From: Episyrphus balteatus
Lineage: Eukaryota; Arthropoda; Insecta; Diptera; Syrphidae
Assembly: GCF_945859705.1 (NCBI RefSeq)
Contig: NC_079135.1
Location: 35,327,679 to 35,391,678 of the forward strand
Reading direction: 5' to 3'
Length of the DNA: 64,000 nt
A model generated the notes under the pieces. That model was not told the origin of the DNA and searched no databases. It saw nothing but the letters and a program-made list of their open reading frames with translations. Below, piece by piece: positions 11,508 to 24,115 of this stretch; position 1 is the first letter of the stretch; every line of letters starts with the position of its first letter. The position numbers and the translations under genes are program-made.

Positions 11508-14500
11508 ACATTTAAAAAAAAAAAGCACTTAAAATCATCCGAATTTAGGATAAGTTGAACTTTAGCTTTGAAGTAAAATTTTAACGAAACGTTTGACGCC
11601 TTCTTGAAGAGAGTTAAAATTTTTTGTGGAAAAATGCTAAAATGTTTCCTTTGTGACCTTTCATTGACAACTTACAAAATTCAGAAGAAAGTTCAAAATT
11701 TCCACCGTCACCCTAAATATTTTTTTAAGGGTTCATTTTTAGCACGAGCATAGTCTCGGGATGCCTTTAAGATTTTCGAATAATGTATTCTTCAAAAAAC
11801 AAAAAAGTTATCTATTGAAACACTCAATGTGACGTCATTATAAATTCATCTACCCATTTTTTTTTCCATTTCTTTAATTGCTTGTGAGTCTAAAATAGGT
11901 GAATTCTGTCGATATTCTTGCTCCATGAGTAATTCTCTCCATTGACTTTGAATTTTTCAAATTAAATGCCGAAATTATTCACTTTTCTTTAGCCTTATTT
12001 ATCCTATCGTTGACATTGGTGGGTTGTTATCTGCTCTTTAGTATTCGACTTCTGCTATATGAGGTTTGTAAAATATATGCGTTAATACATGAAAGTAATT
12101 TTTGGATCTATGCTGGTTTTTCCTAACAGCGACGACAGAATTGCCTTTACCTTTACTGCAAATGAAACTTTGAAACCATTGTTGGTTATAACAGTTTAAA
12201 TTCATTTTTGTTTAAATTAGTTGAATTAAAAAAAATTATTTTCATACAATTTGTTGCCAAACTAAAAAAGTTTTCTCAAATAAAGTTAAAATCATGCCGC
12301 AGAAATTTAAATTAATTCAAATTAATATTTCTCATGCATACTAAACTGGAATATTATTTTCGTTTTGTTGTTTCGTGACAACTTCAAGGATACGTGCTGT
12401 CATTTTCAATATTCAAACGAAAAAGTTTCACCAGGGACAGAGATGAAAAAAAAAAAACAAAGAACAAGAAGAAGGACAATACACGTGATTCAATTTTTGC
12501 ATCCTATGAAGTTGTTAAAAAATTAAAAACAAAAAATACCAAACAAAAAAAATATCCACATAGCAAAAACAAATTTTCATCTCATGTTTGTTTGGGTTTT
12601 TCTTTTAAAATTAAAAAAAAAAATAACAAAACTTTCATAAGAAAATGAAAAACTATTCAGCCGCATTTGGTTAAACAAGATAAACATTTTGCTGGCACAA
12701 TATCTATTCTAAAATCTAAAAAAATTTGTTGCATTCAATAAATAAAATTCCCAAAAGAAAAAAAAAATAACAAAAATGTTATTTCCATTTGCAGTTTCAT
12801 TTCTGGCTCCAATTTTATATATTTCCAAATGACATTATTTAGTCTCATTTGAATGCATGTGTTTTTCCATTCAGTTGGATAATTGGTATGAATGAAGCCA
12901 CTGTATAATCCAATTTATTAGATGTTTCATTTATTTGAGAAGGCGTCCGTTCTTTCTTTGGCAAAGGAGTACATGAAAGTTGTGGAATGTGTGGGAGAGC
13001 ACGAAATAGTTAAGTTGCTTAGAAGGAATGGAAAGTTGGTGCTTCCTTCCAATATATAAAGGATTTAATTTGATTAGCAATTTAATTTTGGACAAGTCAA
13101 ATGTACCTCGTTGTTGCTGAATGCAATAATTTATTTAATGATTTAAAGATGGCTAAGCAATACTGCTAAGAAAAAATGGAGTTCATTTTATTTAATTTAC
13201 ATTTTAATCTGCTCTTTATCAACAACTTTAAATCAGTAAAAAATAGTTAAAAATTCTCAAAGAACAAAATAAAATATGGATTAGTTAGTGAAGTAAGCCT
13301 AAAATGATATGAACAATACCTACATATTTTTTAAAAATTTATTATTTTCAAAAATTTAGAATGTACAGAATGAGCTTATATCTCGACACAAACCGGTGTT
13401 CACCGTGTAGTCTATTAAGTTAAGCAAAACTAGAGGGAAGGCAATTGATATTCTAAGTCGGGAATATACAGTGATTTCGGAACGACTTTTTGGCGAATAA
13501 ACTACTCAATTTTTCCAAAAATTTAAAGTTTTTCGAAACAAACAAGATTTTTCTGTTCTTAGGCACAAAGTTTTAAAAAATGATCTTCACGCAGACCTTT
13601 CTGAAATCTCGGTGCACTTATTCTTTGAGTTGGTAGGCGTGTTTTGCTCATCAGTTAATGTGAACTAGCAACAAAATTAAGGGATACAAAAAAAATTACA
13701 AATTTTTAGAGGTTTTTCAAGTGACTGTTTTTCTCTTAAAAATGGTGGCACTGAAATTTAAAAAAAAAAGTTTTAAAGCTCAAACTTTCTAGTTTTGATA
13801 AATTATAATAAAACATTTTTTCAAGCTATGTACGTGTCAAACTCAGTACTATTGAATACCGAAAAATAAATTTTTCCAATTTTTTACTGGTCTAAAAAAA
13901 AAATATCTACATTTTCGTTCAGCTTAAATTTTCTCTTTTTTAAGTTCGATGCGAACATTTCGACGCTGAGATATCGATTTTCGAACGGAAAAGTATTTTT
14001 TTGTCTTTGACCATCAATATCTCAGCAACCGCTCGCTGATTGCACACCAAAATTAAGGAGAATCGGTTTTTGAAAAAAAAAATATTTTTTTTGCAATAAT
14101 TTGAAAAAAAAAAAAACAAAACAAAATGGGCTATTTGTGGTTTTTGGAATAATCAGGCTCCAAGTTGGAAGTATCGAGAAAACCAACGAGTTATGTTGAT
14201 ATGTCTTTTCATCAAGCCGTTTTTTTGTTTGTTTTATTCGATCGATTTTTTTTTTTAATTGAAGGATCACGTTTTTGATTTTAAATGATAATAACCATTG
14301 ACAAAAAAAAATGCTTTTTCAATTTTTGTATGCATTTCTGTTGATAATAGGTCATAAATTCAAAGTTTTTTAACTTCTTTAGCCACAGCGCAATGATTCA
14401 GTTTTTGGTAAAATTTTCACAGAAGAAGTAAAAATAGTGACAAAACGATAAAAAATAAACTTTAATTTTGTATATGTTTATTGAGAAAATTTAAATGTTT

Positions 14501-16019
14501 CAGATTCCCAAAATGCCGCTTTTTGTTCCCATTAAAAAAAAATATTTCTCTGTTTTTTTTTTCTTTTCAAAAAAGTAGCGAAAATATTAAAAAATGACCG
14601 ACTAAAAAATATTTCATTTAAGTGGGTTTACTCGAAAATTTGTTTAACTTACTTTTTACTTACTTTTGAACTTACTTTTGAAAGTAAAGAGAAGTTTTGA
14701 GGTACATGTCAGTGATGTTTCCGACTTACGCTACAATCTCTGCTAAGTCACTTCAAAAACTCCAATTCCCTGTATCACTCGGGGAGATTTATAGCATTAA
14801 TTACTTCTATTTTCGCATGTTGTTCTTTGTTTCTATATTCAATTTATACATTTAAAAATTAAAGATCGAAGAAGAATTTTAAACTACTCATATTTTATGC
14901 ATAAGCGAATCACTGTGGCGTATAAGTAACTTTTTTTCTATAGAAAACATTTTTTATTTTACATATATGTAGATATTGCCATGTTCACAGAAAAGACACT
15001 AAGAACCCACTCAAAAAGGTAATATAAAAGATATCTGATACGACCGGGAACTAAGAAGAAGTAGGTAAGCCAAACAAAATTCGTGTTGCGAGCAATTACA
15101 AAAACTTGAGCTTTCAATTAACCTCAGAAGTGAAACAATTCAAAACGGTGGATCCATAGTGTGAAGCAGATACGGCGAAACACCGAGATCATGACACCGC
15201 CGAATAAAGGAAGAACATTTTTTTTTTAATTCGAAATTTGATCTTTAAACTGTTTCCACTAATGTAATATTTGTTATTTTTTAAATTAAAACAAATTATT
15301 TATGGAATAAAATAAAACTCAAACTGAATCAAACTCAAAACAGCATAAAATTAAATAATATATTTTCTCAAGTTTTTGCATCAGCTCTTTCGTTTCAAAT
15401 TCGATCATTATGATTTCAAATAAAAAAGGAATATAGTCACCTTTTCTTTTGTAAGAAGGTCATTAATTTGCATAATCAAATACATACTATTAATTTTAAA
15501 AAGGTCTATGGTTGCAAACATTTTGAATAATGCGATGTCAACCACATTTGTCTTCAATATTCAATTTGTCATTCTGCTATTATAGGCTCACTAAATTTGA
15601 ATAAGGTCAATTTAGTCATATTGCATTCGAATGCATTCATTTTCTATGCACACACTAGATCCGATCCCCTTCTTTAACTTCCAAAAACCTCAATAAAAAT
15701 TCCACATTATTCGAAATACTCTTCGATATTTTCTCCCAAAAAAACTTTATAACCCAGTTTCATAAGTTTATACAAAGAACAAAAAACCATCTCCAAACTA
15801 TTAGCATAACGACCACACGATGTGAGTTACCACAATTTTCGGCTGAATATATCATTTTGCATTGACACATAAACTCTGCAATGCACCAAACAAAAATGAA
15901 CAAATGGAGCGAAGCGTAATTTGCAGCTAGCACTCTTGTCGTTTTCATCTTCACTGCTAGCGCTAGCGACAAAAATCGATCTTTTACTATCAAATTTTTG
16001 CAACTTTGTCTTCATATAT
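11508..16019. other. AT-rich intronic stretch
   Basis: No supported exon was seen. A GCTGAGATAT / ATATCTCAGC inverted pair lies at about 13963 and 14009, and a similar CGCTGAGATATCGAT recurs at 33124. A CACTGTGGCGTATAAGTAAC motif lies at 14911. Three closely spaced AAAAGTAAGT-like words near 14645-14690 (minus strand) look like donors but have no exon. Confidence 0.4.
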
Positions 16020-16700
16020 ACTTCTCATACTACCACCACCCATATGTGACTTTTGAATGTGGCAAAAGTCTCTAGGCTTTCCGTTTTTAAAAAACTCTTC
16101 AACTTGAACTCTCGCTTTATCTACTTTTCCCTTTTCCGGCGACCAGCGTTGCCGCCGCGCCGCCACCGCGCCACACCATCTTCCGGCTAAAATGTTCACT
16201 TTTTGTGTCAAATCACCTTTTATTTGATGTCGTTAACATATACACAAAAACCAAAACCTCTGTAGGTACTCTATGTAGCCATATTCTGTAATCGATCCAA
16301 ATGAAGGGGAAGAGGTCAAAACATAACATCATCAGGAATCCCCTTAAGGTGCAATAGGACATTCCACATGCACTTCAGTTTAGAAATGCTGACGTCACTC
16401 TTCACAGTTCAAAAACTCTGTTCCACTTACCCGAATTCAAACGAACGAACGGCTTGGTTAGCTGTAAACGGTAGCGGTGTGGTGAGACGGTGACGATGCG
16501 GTAGCGGTGTACAGGGCAACAGAAAATATAGGAAGGATATAAATGCGGTTCGGGTTTCGAAAAACGAGAGAATGGAGATTCAGCAGGGCGTCAACATGGC
16601 ACACAGCGCCATTAAAAAGTAAAACAACCAGCACAAAAACAATATAACAAACGACACAACACAAAAAAAAAAAAAAAAAAAACACAAAAAACAAGTAGAA
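16020..16700. promoter_or_regulatory. GC-richer promoter/5'UTR-like island inside the intron
   Basis: This stretch stands out from AT-rich surroundings. A GCC/CGCC-rich tract lies at 16141-16187, a perfect CRE palindrome TGACGTCA at 16390-16397, and a strong minus-strand donor (TTCGG|GTAAGTGG) with its junction at 16431/16430. On the plus strand, TATAAAT (16538-16544) precedes a 16-codon ORF. The donor suggests a minus-strand 5'UTR exon, perhaps an internal alternative promoter of the Limpet-type gene. A TGA lies just upstream in the frame that would join the 9759-9844 exon, so such a transcript would have to initiate translation further downstream. Confidence 0.35.
16572..16622 (+). CDS. Possible 16-codon small ORF
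   Basis: The ORF MEIQQGVNMAHSAIKK begins about 28 bp downstream of a TATAAAT box (16538-16544) and lies in a GC-richer segment. Whether it is translated cannot be judged from sequence. It may simply be part of an untranslated leader or antisense to a minus-strand 5'UTR exon. Confidence 0.12.
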   Translation: MEIQQGVNMAHSAIKK

Positions 16701-19700
16701 TCAAGAATGAAAATATACCACACTGCTACCCATTCATGGCAAATACACAAAATGAATGTATGAGAGGCTTCAGCTAAAGGACATTGTTCCTAGCCGTTTC
16801 TCCCATGTGAACCGTGTCGCTGGCGCTTGGTTTCGAATAGAGATGTTGTTTGGCATTGTTCCAGACGAATTATTGTATTTTCTTTGGATTTCCTTCATTT
16901 TATGCCCATCACACATACTTCCATAGTCAGTCTTCCATACTACACCACTTTGTGCTGAATATATGAGATTTTTTGTTTTTAGCTGTTGTTGTTGTATTGA
17001 GACATGATAACCAGATGGGGATTTTTATATTTATTACAATTTAAGCCAGTTGAGTCATTTATAGGGCAACAGAATCAGAGAATTGATAAAAATTATTTGG
17101 AAAACGTTGTCGCCATTGAACATTCAATTATGATTAATATTTTGACCAAATACTTTGTATTAATATTATTAATTAAGGACTAAAATTAGTAGAAAGTAGT
17201 GTTTTACGTATGACATAAAAGAATATCACCACATCAAAACAGCTAGAAACTGGCAAAAATAGGTGCTGTAGTAGGACATTCTTCCCAAGCAACATAATTC
17301 ACTGAAGCAAAGAGAAAAGTAAATTATATTCAAAAAGCATTTAAACTACAAACCAATTCTTCATACTAAGGCAAATTTTATATGCATTTCAAGTCGAGAC
17401 CAAACATCTTTTTTTTTTGTATGCGATGGTTGAACTCGGGACAATAAACAAGCAAGCAGTGCAATTATAAAATATAGGTTATTCAAGGCAGGGCGTTTTA
17501 TTATTTTGTGATTCCTTCAAACTTGTTCTAAAGCTGACAGTGCGCAGCGAGGAAGGCACTATCTTCAATTAATTGCATAGAACTAGTTGGACACACACAA
17601 CATCACAATTAAACGCTCGATGAAGCAGCGGTGTTTTAGGAACGTGCGATTTTGAACAAGAACGACATGACACTCAATTTAAACGAATTTAGAACTTTAA
17701 AAAAAGTATGCAGCTTGATTTCTAAGAAGTGCATCTTTCCAGAAAATTTTATTTTTTTAATCCTTTTAGAACCGTAAACTACATATTTTTTTAAGTAAAT
17801 TGTTTTTAGAAAAACAAAAAACCTATTTAGTTTTATTCATCAATCAATAACTTCTAACTTCATTGCCTCATTTTCGAAATCTTAATTTTCTAAAAAAAAA
17901 TTTTTTTTATTTTTGATTTTAATCAAAAAATTAATTTTTCAAAACGGTCCTAAAGAAGGACAGAAGGATTTTTTTGAAATAAAAACTTTTCAGTAAAAGA
18001 TATACTTTGTTAAAAAAATGATTTTTAATCAAAATCATAAATCATGAAGAACGAAGTTTCCTCCTGACCGTGTTACCTGCTCTTAAAACATTGTTAAACA
18101 ATTATTCGATTTCGACAAAATGGATGATATTTGAGAAGAATTATTTGAATTTAAAACCTACAGAAAAAAATTAATCAAATTTTACTACCTATTTTAAAGG
18201 CTCTTAGGCATTGTTTTTATATTATCGATGTCGATCCGTTTCTTTTATTCTAAGTGAAAACGTAGTGCTTGCCGGATCGACTTTTTTTTGTGGGACTTTG
18301 TGTAAGGGTGGTTTTTTTATAAGATGGATTTCCAGTGTTTTTGTTTTTATTTTGAAGATTTTTGTTTGCCTTTTAATATATACTTTATTTAAAGCAAATT
18401 TTTTTTTCAATTAAGCAAGTTTCTTTTTTTAATTTTGATCATTTAAATTGAGAGTCCAAAGTGTTTTTTCACGAAAGCCGAAAAAGAAAAATTAACAAAA
18501 AAAGTAATATTGGCACATAAAAACTGAGTAATACATAATTTAACACGGTGTAACACTCAAAATATACGTGGGCGGAGACCTATCACGTTTTGTAGGGCTA
18601 GTCGCACTAATTACGAAACGGTATTTAAAAAGTCCCTAACACCCCCAAAATCTGGAGTTTTTTTTTTACCTTCACCCATTGAAAAAAATCTAGCTTCGTC
18701 AAATTTTTACCTATTTTCGATTTTTTTTAGTTTCTGATAGAAGATAAATATACTTTTTCAACAATGTATAAAACATGTAACTCAGTTAAACTACATAGAA
18801 TTTATAAGATGTCAAAGATCAAAAATTCCATTTTTTTCGTCATTTACCCAACTTCGACCTCAATTTAAAGTATATGTTTTTATAGAAACATGCTCTTTTA
18901 AAAATATATTCTAAAATAATATTTATTTCCAAATCAAACGAGGTATTTTTTATGAAAATCAGTTTAAAATTGGCTTAGAAAAAAAAATTACGATTTCAAC
19001 CCAGATACAGAGATTCGAACTTTTAGGTATAGAACAAAAATGTTTTTTTGGCACGTAGTAGGATAACTTGGGCGCCGGATTTGATAACGGGTTTTTGTAG
19101 AGGAGCTCAATGCAAACATTTTTTTCTTTGGGAGGGGGTCTATCTCCCCCCGTTAAGGTGGGAGGGGCAGTTTTCTAAAAAAAATTATCAACATACAAAA
19201 AATATTAAAAAACAACGGCAACACTTACAGAAATAAATGATACCATCTCCGAAAGGCAAAATTGTACATTTAATTCTAATTTTTAAATCAATATATTATA
19301 ACCAATAGTTTTTGAAATAATCGATTTCAAAGTTAAAAATAGGCGAAAAAAAATTTTAAAAACCCATTTTATACTATTTATATCCAGACTTTGAATTTTA
19401 ATAAAAAATTTTTCACACAGAAAACTGCCTCAATTGATTCCGTATTGAACGGTGAAAACTATATGTTTCTATCTCTTCTAGTTTTTGAGAAAATTGAAAA
19501 ATTATTTTGTCAGATTTTTTTTTTTTTCAAAATATTTTTTTTGTTTTTATTTGTTTTATTTTTCAATTTTCTCAAAAACTAGAAGACATAATTAATTAAG
19601 AACCTTTTTCATTTGAAAATACGAACAAATAATTTTGATCACATATTTGGGTCAAATACCCCTATGTGGGACAGTTTGTTATTTAAGGGTAGGTACTGTT

Positions 19701-21504
19701 ACTGTGCTTATATAAAAGCTAGAAGTTTTTATTATTTTCCAACACACAATAACATAAAATCTTTTCAAACGTCTTTTTTCAATTACCAAAGTTTGATTTC
19801 ATAAAACCACCGCATCTGGCAACCTTAATTGTCTTTTTTTCATGCAATCGTCCTAGAAACTGCATTCATACAAGTTTAACAAACTTATCTTGAAGTAGGG
19901 ATATTTTTTTGCATGCGGGATAGATACTTCGGGTGCAGAGTACGTACCTCTTCTACAACTAACAATAAAACGTTGCAATTTTTGTTGTTTCTTTTTGTTT
20001 GCACTCAGTGCAGGCAGCCAGAGCAGAGCGTTTGGTATAAGTCATCATCACTAAAAGAAATGAATGCCCTGACTCAATGGTGTTGTGCATCGGTTCCAAA
20101 TCAGAACAGGATGCGATTTTTAAACAAACTTAGATTTCTTCAACCATCATCGTCATCATCACATCAGAGAGGCTTTCTGGTGAATTTAAAATTATTATAT
20201 GGCTTAGCTACTACGTGCCAGCAGAATAAGAGTATAAAAGTGAAGATGGAACACAAAATTTTTGTTTCCACCTAAATAGAGAATTAATTCTTGGCTTCGG
20301 TTGGCATTTTATTGATTTGATTTTTTGGCTGCTGAAATTGTGTGTTTGTGGAACAGAAAAATGGAGATATTTTTTGGAGGAAATTTAAAGCTAGTTACTG
20401 GATTGTGCTAGAGGCTTTTTTTTTAGGTATCAACGTAAAAGAAAATCAAATTGTCGATTGCAGATGTTAACATCATGTGCCGAGTCGAATTCATAGCTTT
20501 AGGCAGTTTTTGTAATTTTTTTTTTGTCTGTTTTGTTCGATTTAAACATTTCGTTCGTGACTTTCAAATTCAGCAAAAGTACAAGTTGTTGAACAAGTCA
20601 AAACATTTGCCATGTTTATATGCCTACTACATGTTCAAAGTTAATTTAATTTCCTGACAAAAAATAAATAAGTATTTACTTTTGGGAACAAAAAAAAAAC
20701 ATGAAATTTTGTACGCAGCTAAAGGCAGCAATTAAAGTTTTAGAATACTGTACATCGACGTCAACAAAATAAAAATCAACTGACGTTTTTATTTTAAATA
20801 AAAACATCAATATTCCCTAGAGATACAATATTAAATGTGAATTGCAAACCTTTCTACATATGTAAATCCCAGAACGAAATTAAAGTGATTACCTATTTAG
20901 GTAATAAAAAAACAACAACAAATCAAACACTTTGCCATTATTTGATGATAATGATTAATTGCCTTCAGAATTCCGTGAGTGCAGTAATTAAAACAACTCT
21001 CAAAGTCAACCAAGTAGATAATATGTGTGCAAGCTATTATTTTCGCAGCTTTGAGTACCTATTTGATTAGATTGAAATATTTACAACACAACGAGTTATT
21101 TAAAAAATTTGATTTGTTGAAGTATTGTGCTACTAAACAAAATTTTACTCTTTAAAAATGCTTAAAATTCATGTTTTATTAATGTTAAATATGTTTGTTA
21201 ATTTTTACTGCAAGGGGCTAACTTGTTTTACACTGTCAATAGTTCACAATCAACATGGAGATGATATAGTAGAGTTTAGTTATTTTGGACTTTGTACTTT
21301 GGAAATTCTCTTCCAAAAAGTCGAATTATTTTAATAGTAAGTTTCTGATTTTAAGCATTGCCCATTTCCAAGTAAAAAGCGTCTACAAGTGAACCTTCAC
21401 AAGGCTCAAAGAATATACTTCGTCTTGACGGTAGATATGTATGAGTTTTAGACGATTGCCTGGAGAGTAAATTTAAAATGTATTGTTGGACAAGAAAATT
21501 AACT
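16701..21504. other. Intronic stretch, repeats of unknown class
   Basis: No supported gene was seen. Segment 18540-19170 contains GTGGGCGGAGACC and GGGAGGGGGTCTATCTCCCC, unlike the AT-rich background, and reads like an old transposon fragment. The 120-codon ORF at 19913-20275 has low-complexity composition and no recognised domain. Confidence 0.4.
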
Positions 21505-21960
21505 GTTCATGCCATACCACCAAAATAGAAAAGCTTTTTTTTATGGAAAACGACTTCAACGATTTTTATTAAAAAAAAAACTGAGAACTTTGCCAAATAA
21601 TAAAAATAATAAAAAAAAAAATATTTTTTATATAGAAGTGTTTGGGAAAATGTATATTAAAATAAAAAATTTTTTTTTGTGTTCTTAAAAACATATTTCA
21701 AAATTTTATTCGTCGAAAATCAATTTTTTGAAATTTTGTTTCAGATAATAATTTTTTAAGAATGGAATGACAATCCATTTTTTTTTTTTTTTTTATTTGA
21801 AAAAAAAAAATATAACTTTTTATTTCTTCTTTTATAGGGCAAAAACATTTAAAATGATTTATATGAATTTCTAAGACCAAATTTCATACTTTTTATTTTA
21901 CATTAAAATTAATCTTTTACATAAAATTTTTTAACGATTCTAAGAAACTTTTTCAATTAG
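21505..21960 (+). mobile_element. Diverged fragment of the (GTCT)n repeat upstream of copy B
   Basis: Blocks such as GCCATACCACCAAAATAGAA, a relic of the family's ACGATTTTGATTAAAA block, and ATATTTCAAAATTTTATTCG-like text appear in family order. It looks like an older truncated copy in the same orientation next to copy B. Confidence 0.45.
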
Positions 21961-22007
21961 ACCCTGTAATTTTCCGACAATGTTCTTCTTTAAATCAATA
22001 CTGATTT

Positions 22008-22995
22008 TACTTGCGATTAGGTACTAAAATAAGCCAAGTTTAGGATTCGTAGAAAAAATCGAACTCGAGATAATAATTTTACAGGACATTACGATGATGG
22101 AGAATGCCAAAAAAGTGGGTCCGGCAATACTGTCTGTCTGCATATACCTCGAGCTACAGCCTAAACGAGTGAATTGATTTTCTTCAAACTTGATAGTTAG
22201 CAGTTTTTGGTGATTCCCTAGAGGGGAAACTGAATTTTTTTTTTTTATGACCAAAACTAACGGTACCTGCGACATAACGGAAATAGAAAAGTTAATTTTT
22301 TTTCAAAAACGGCTCTAACGATTTTAAATAAAATGTTTGTGTTCAGTATTACACATAAGAGCCAACTTTTGAAATAAAAAAATATTTTTTGTACCGTTTC
22401 TAAAGGTACCTGTCATAGAACGGTTTTTTTGGTTTCTGAATATCTTGTACAACATTAACCCGATTTCAAGGAAAATTTCTATACAAAAGCGTTTAAGTAA
22501 AGGTAATATTAAAATTTTAGAAAATTTTCAAAAAACGCATATTTGGGTTTTTAAAAAATATTTCAAAATTTTTTTTTGAAAAATCAATTTTTTGAAAACG
22601 GTTTACTGAAAAATTTTTAAATTTCGTTTTTTATGTAAAAATTAATTATTTCTTCACAATGGCATACCAACTTTTTTTTTTGAAAAATGTTGCGAATTTT
22701 TTATATATAAAAAATTATTTTTTTAAAAAACGGCTCTAACGATTTTCGATTTTTTTTCTAAAAAATACATTTTTATACAAGTAATAAAATGGAATACTTG
22801 TTTTTTTGCAAAAAATCATTTAAAACGGTGTTTAATCTATTATAAAAACAGATTTTATTTTTATACACTAATACTCTTATGAAATTTCTTGAAAATATCA
22901 AATTTTAAATTTTTCCTAATTTTCTTGAATAAAAAGCTTTAACATTAGAGTTACTTTTAGCATAAGAGCAAGTACGTGTCAAGTCGTGCATTTTA
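22008..22995 (+). mobile_element. (GTCT)n-bearing dispersed repeat, copy B
   Basis: This is nearly collinear with copy A: TACTTGCGATTAGGTAC start, the GATGGAGAATGCCAAAAAAG block, the double ACGGTAC palindrome region, and a GCAAGTACGTG / AGTCGTGCA end. The (GTCT)n tract is reduced to about two to three units (22131-22141), and the 3' hairpin loop is lost. Confidence 0.8.
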
Positions 22996-23946
22996 TTTTT
23001 TACATTTTCCTTTTGAATAAAATAAGTTGAGCTTCTTTATAACTAATAACTTTTATTATTATTTATTAGTGAAATTGACAACGGTACCCTAAAAGAGTTG
23101 ATACATCAAACGAAACTACTGGATGAACGTGAAACAACGACAACCCCATGAAAGAATGGTGAGATATATTTCCCAACGAAACCAAAGCCTTTAAAAAAAT
23201 TTCGTTTTTACACCTATTATTTTGCGCACCACTCTTAGTCTGTATATCTATATATGTATGCCGTATGGTCATCTGTTCTATCATAACTTCTAAAATAACC
23301 ATCGTAATTTGACAAATGATTTTCTTTTGGAAGCATCTTGCTTATTTGCTGGTCATTGGAATTGTGACGCCACATTAAAACTAATATGGTGACCTTTAAA
23401 GTCAAAAGTCATGAGCTTATTTTTTTACTTATACTTTAGAATCATGTTCTTGCACTCAACCAGATGCCCAAGAATTACTCAGAACCCTAAAATTGGTATG
23501 GTATTTCAGGCATGTGCCTTACAACAAACATGGGAACAAAATACCAACATCTGTTTGCTGGTTTTGAATATTTTATAAACTAAAAAGACTTCAAAACAAA
23601 CAGTTTCTCTAATTTGCTATAAAACTACCCACATTTATGATTGAATTAGTAAATATAACTTCCATGATCTCATTTTAATAATAAATAACTGACAACAAAC
23701 AAACGAAACAATGCCCACCAGAAGTAAAAAAAAACTTAAATTAACGTCAAATTGCCTGCGGCATAAACCAGTAATTTTTTTTTGTTTTGGAATGAAAACA
23801 AATATTAATATCAAACAACAATTATTTTCATGTACAAAAGTACCGGTATGAAGGCGAAATTCAAATGAAGCAATCAAACTTTAAATAAAATCTTTTGACT
23901 TAACAGAAAAAACCACCTCATTTTCTTAGTATATTCGATATAATTT
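22996..23946. other. Stretch downstream of the 535-codon gene
   Basis: No supported gene was seen. The short minus ORFs at 23066-23302 and 23635-23877 show no domain or splice context. Confidence 0.4.
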
Positions 23947-23952
23947 TTTATT
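23947..23952 (-). terminator. Candidate polyadenylation signal of the 535-codon gene
   Basis: The plus-strand TTTATT reads AATAAA on the minus strand, about 165 nt past the stop codon at 24116-24118. It is the nearest canonical hexamer I noticed in the right orientation. Confidence 0.45.
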
Positions 23953-24115
23953 TAAAAAAAAAATGTTATTGTTAAATGATAAATGATTCGAAGGAAATGG
24001 CAAGACATCAAATTGATTTTCTTTTTTTTGTAAGCGAACAGTCTTAACTTAATGCACTGTGTTATTGGTTGGTATGTTTAAGAGCCAGCCAGCCAAGTTC
24101 ACCCACACACAAACT

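Noticed and set aside
14640..14695. Cluster of minus-strand GTAAGT donors
   Set aside because: They arise from a short repeated AAAAGTAAGTT word, with no exon in front of them.
17425..17445. Second tRNA-like B box (GGTTGAACTCGGG)
   Set aside because: It does not match the B-box consensus in either orientation and has no A box.
19913..20275. 120-codon plus-strand ORF
   Set aside because: Composition is random-looking (Ser and Gln runs), no domain is recognised, and I see no promoter or splice evidence.
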